Positions 63,223 through 64,000 of a stretch of DNA of 64,000 nt are shown one piece after another. The position numbers and the translations under genes are program-made. How positions within the stretch are numbered: the first letter of the stretch is position 1; each line of letters starts with the position of its first letter. Source of the DNA: JAOUEA01 sp963762075 (GTDB lineage: Bacteria > Actinomycetota > UBA4738 > HRBIN12); contig CAVXJC010000006.1 of assembly GCA_963762075.1 (NCBI GenBank), forward strand, positions 310,001 through 374,000, read 5' to 3'. The notes under the pieces were generated by a model. That model was not told the origin of the DNA. It ran no database searches and saw only the letters and a program-made list of their open reading frames with translations.

Positions 63223-63248
63223 ACATTAGATTCATGAGCCTTGCTCAT
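63223..63248 (-). promoter_or_regulatory. Candidate promoter and operator of the toxin-antitoxin pair
   Basis: On the minus strand a -10-like TAATGT (63228-63223) lies 32 bases from the antitoxin start. Just upstream is the perfect inverted repeat ATGAGC-CTT-GCTCAT (63234-63248), in the -35/spacer region. No strong -35 hexamer is visible. The repeat fits an HTH dimer operator. Confidence 0.5.
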
Positions 63249-63273
63249 CAGAGGGATCGGAAGGGAACGCTCC

Positions 63274-64000
63274 TTGCCGGACGAGCAGCCGCATCTGTAC
63301 ACCGACCTGGCGCCGTGGTTCCACCTGCTCACCGCGCCCCCTGACTACGAGCCGGGTGCGGCCCACGCACTCGCGGTGCTGACCGAGGCGATCGGAGAGG
63401 CGCCCGCAACCATCCTGGAGCTGGGCTCCGGCGGTGGGAACAATGCCTCGCACATGAAGGCGCGCGCCACGCTCACGCTGACGGACCTCTCCCCCGAGAT
63501 GTTGGCGCTGAGCCGCGCGATCAATCCAGAGTGCGAGCACATCGAGGGCGACATGCGAACGCTCCGCCTCGATGGGCGCACCTTCGACGCGGTCTTCGCG
63601 CACGACGCGATCAGCTACCTCACGACAGAAGCCGACCTGCGAGCGGCGTGCGAGACCGCGTTCCTGCACCTTCGTCCTGGCGGCGCCGCGCTGTTCGAGC
63701 CCGATCACGTGCGGGAGACGTACGCCGACGGCACCGACCACGGAGGCCATGACTCGGCCGACCCGAGCGATCCTCGCGCCCTTCGCTTCCTGCAATGGCG
63801 CACAGACCCCGACCCCACCGACACCTGGTACGTCGACGAGTTCGCGTATCTGCTGCGCGAGGCCGACGGCTCGACCCACGTCGCGACCGACCGGCACATG
63901 CTCGGCCTCTTTCCGCGAGCAACGTGGTTCGAGCTGCTCGCCGAGGTGGGATTCGTCGACGCCCGCTCCGTCGGCACCGGCTACGACGAAGAAGAGGTCG
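63274..64000 (+). CDS. Class I SAM-dependent methyltransferase (3' end outside window)
   Basis: The visible 242 residues start at TTG 63274, with GGAAGGGA six bases upstream. Motif I is ATILELGSGGGNNASHMKAR, motif II LTLTDLSPEMLALSRAINP, and motifs III-IV are FDAVFAHDAISYLTTEADLR. Then come LRPGGAALFEPDHVRE and a C-terminal sheet. It is a small-molecule methyltransferase of the Methyltransf_11/25 group. The substrate is unknown. It is divergent from the antitoxin gene. Confidence 0.88.
   Translation, partial: MPDEQPHLYTDLAPWFHLLTAPPDYEPGAAHALAVLTEAIGEAPATILELGSGGGNNASHMKARATLTLTDLSPEMLALSRAINPECEHIEGDMRTLRLDGRTFDAVFAHDAISYLTTEADLRAACETAFLHLRPGGAALFEPDHVRETYADGTDHGGHDSADPSDPRALRFLQWRTDPDPTDTWYVDEFAYLLREADGSTHVATDRHMLGLFPRATWFELLAEVGFVDARSVGTGYDEEEV

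Overview
The window is GC-rich, densely packed chromosomal DNA from an actinobacterium (Actinomycetota). Several things point there: a dnaK-grpE-dnaJ-hspR-clpB operon with a HAIR-type HspR operator, menaquinone (not ubiquinone) genes, a DUF5318 gene beside a class A penicillin-binding protein and a GT87 glycosyltransferase, the rpsF-ssb-rpsR-rplI-dnaB block, and a Tad/Flp cluster with a DUF4244 pilin-like gene in the mycobacterial order. The genus cannot be read from the sequence. I see no prophage, IS element, integrase or CRISPR array.

Layout. 0-5.8 kb: a partial DUF2090 protein, a metallo-hydrolase, an MFS exporter, then an operon of three tandem paralogous unknown proteins followed by lemA. 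5.8-13.5 kb: a seven-gene heat-shock operon (dnaK, hsp20, grpE, dnaJ, hspR, a GNAT gene, clpB) behind a promoter whose -35 and spacer lie inside an HspR operator. 13.7-22.8 kb: a two-component pair, trpD, tRNA-Gly(CCC), nth, dnaB, rplI, rpsR, ssb, rpsF, panB and a second two-component pair. DnaA-box-like sites lie upstream of dnaB. 22.9-32.8 kb: menaquinone genes menE, menB, menA, menD, menF and menG with a MerR regulator, a secreted phosphodiesterase-like protein and an unknown membrane protein. 32.9-41.1 kb: two membrane glycosyltransferases, a third two-component pair, a class A PBP and DUF5318. 41-44 kb: cupin, DUF983, DUF4126, ArsR/SRPBCC and clpP. 44.1-49.1 kb: tad pilus/secretion operon. 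49.2-53.8 kb: zinc-ribbon/cyclase/AAA/TPR protein, a duplicated RAM-like protein and a secreted coiled-coil protein. 54-62.3 kb: lipoprotein, ECF sigma factor, anti-sigma factor with a large extracytoplasmic domain, a tandem-duplicated M15 peptidase and a secreted beta-propeller protein. 62.4-64 kb: an HTH/nucleotidyltransferase toxin-antitoxin pair and a partial methyltransferase.

A recurring oddity is single-base frameshifts: about sixteen clear cases and two possible ones. They fall in otherwise intact, often essential genes, and most are in the 33.7-39.9 kb stretch. Most lie in short C/G runs, and the reading frame resumes perfectly afterwards. This looks more like residual consensus error than gene decay. 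Frameshifted genes are listed here as single spanning features.

Taken together, the window holds housekeeping functions (protein quality control, replication, translation, menaquinone, pantothenate, tryptophan) mixed with envelope functions (PBP, membrane glycosyltransferases, Tad system, sigma/anti-sigma with peptidases). The most distinctive accessory units are the triple-paralog/lemA operon, the sigma/anti-sigma/double-M15 module and the HTH-nucleotidyltransferase pair.
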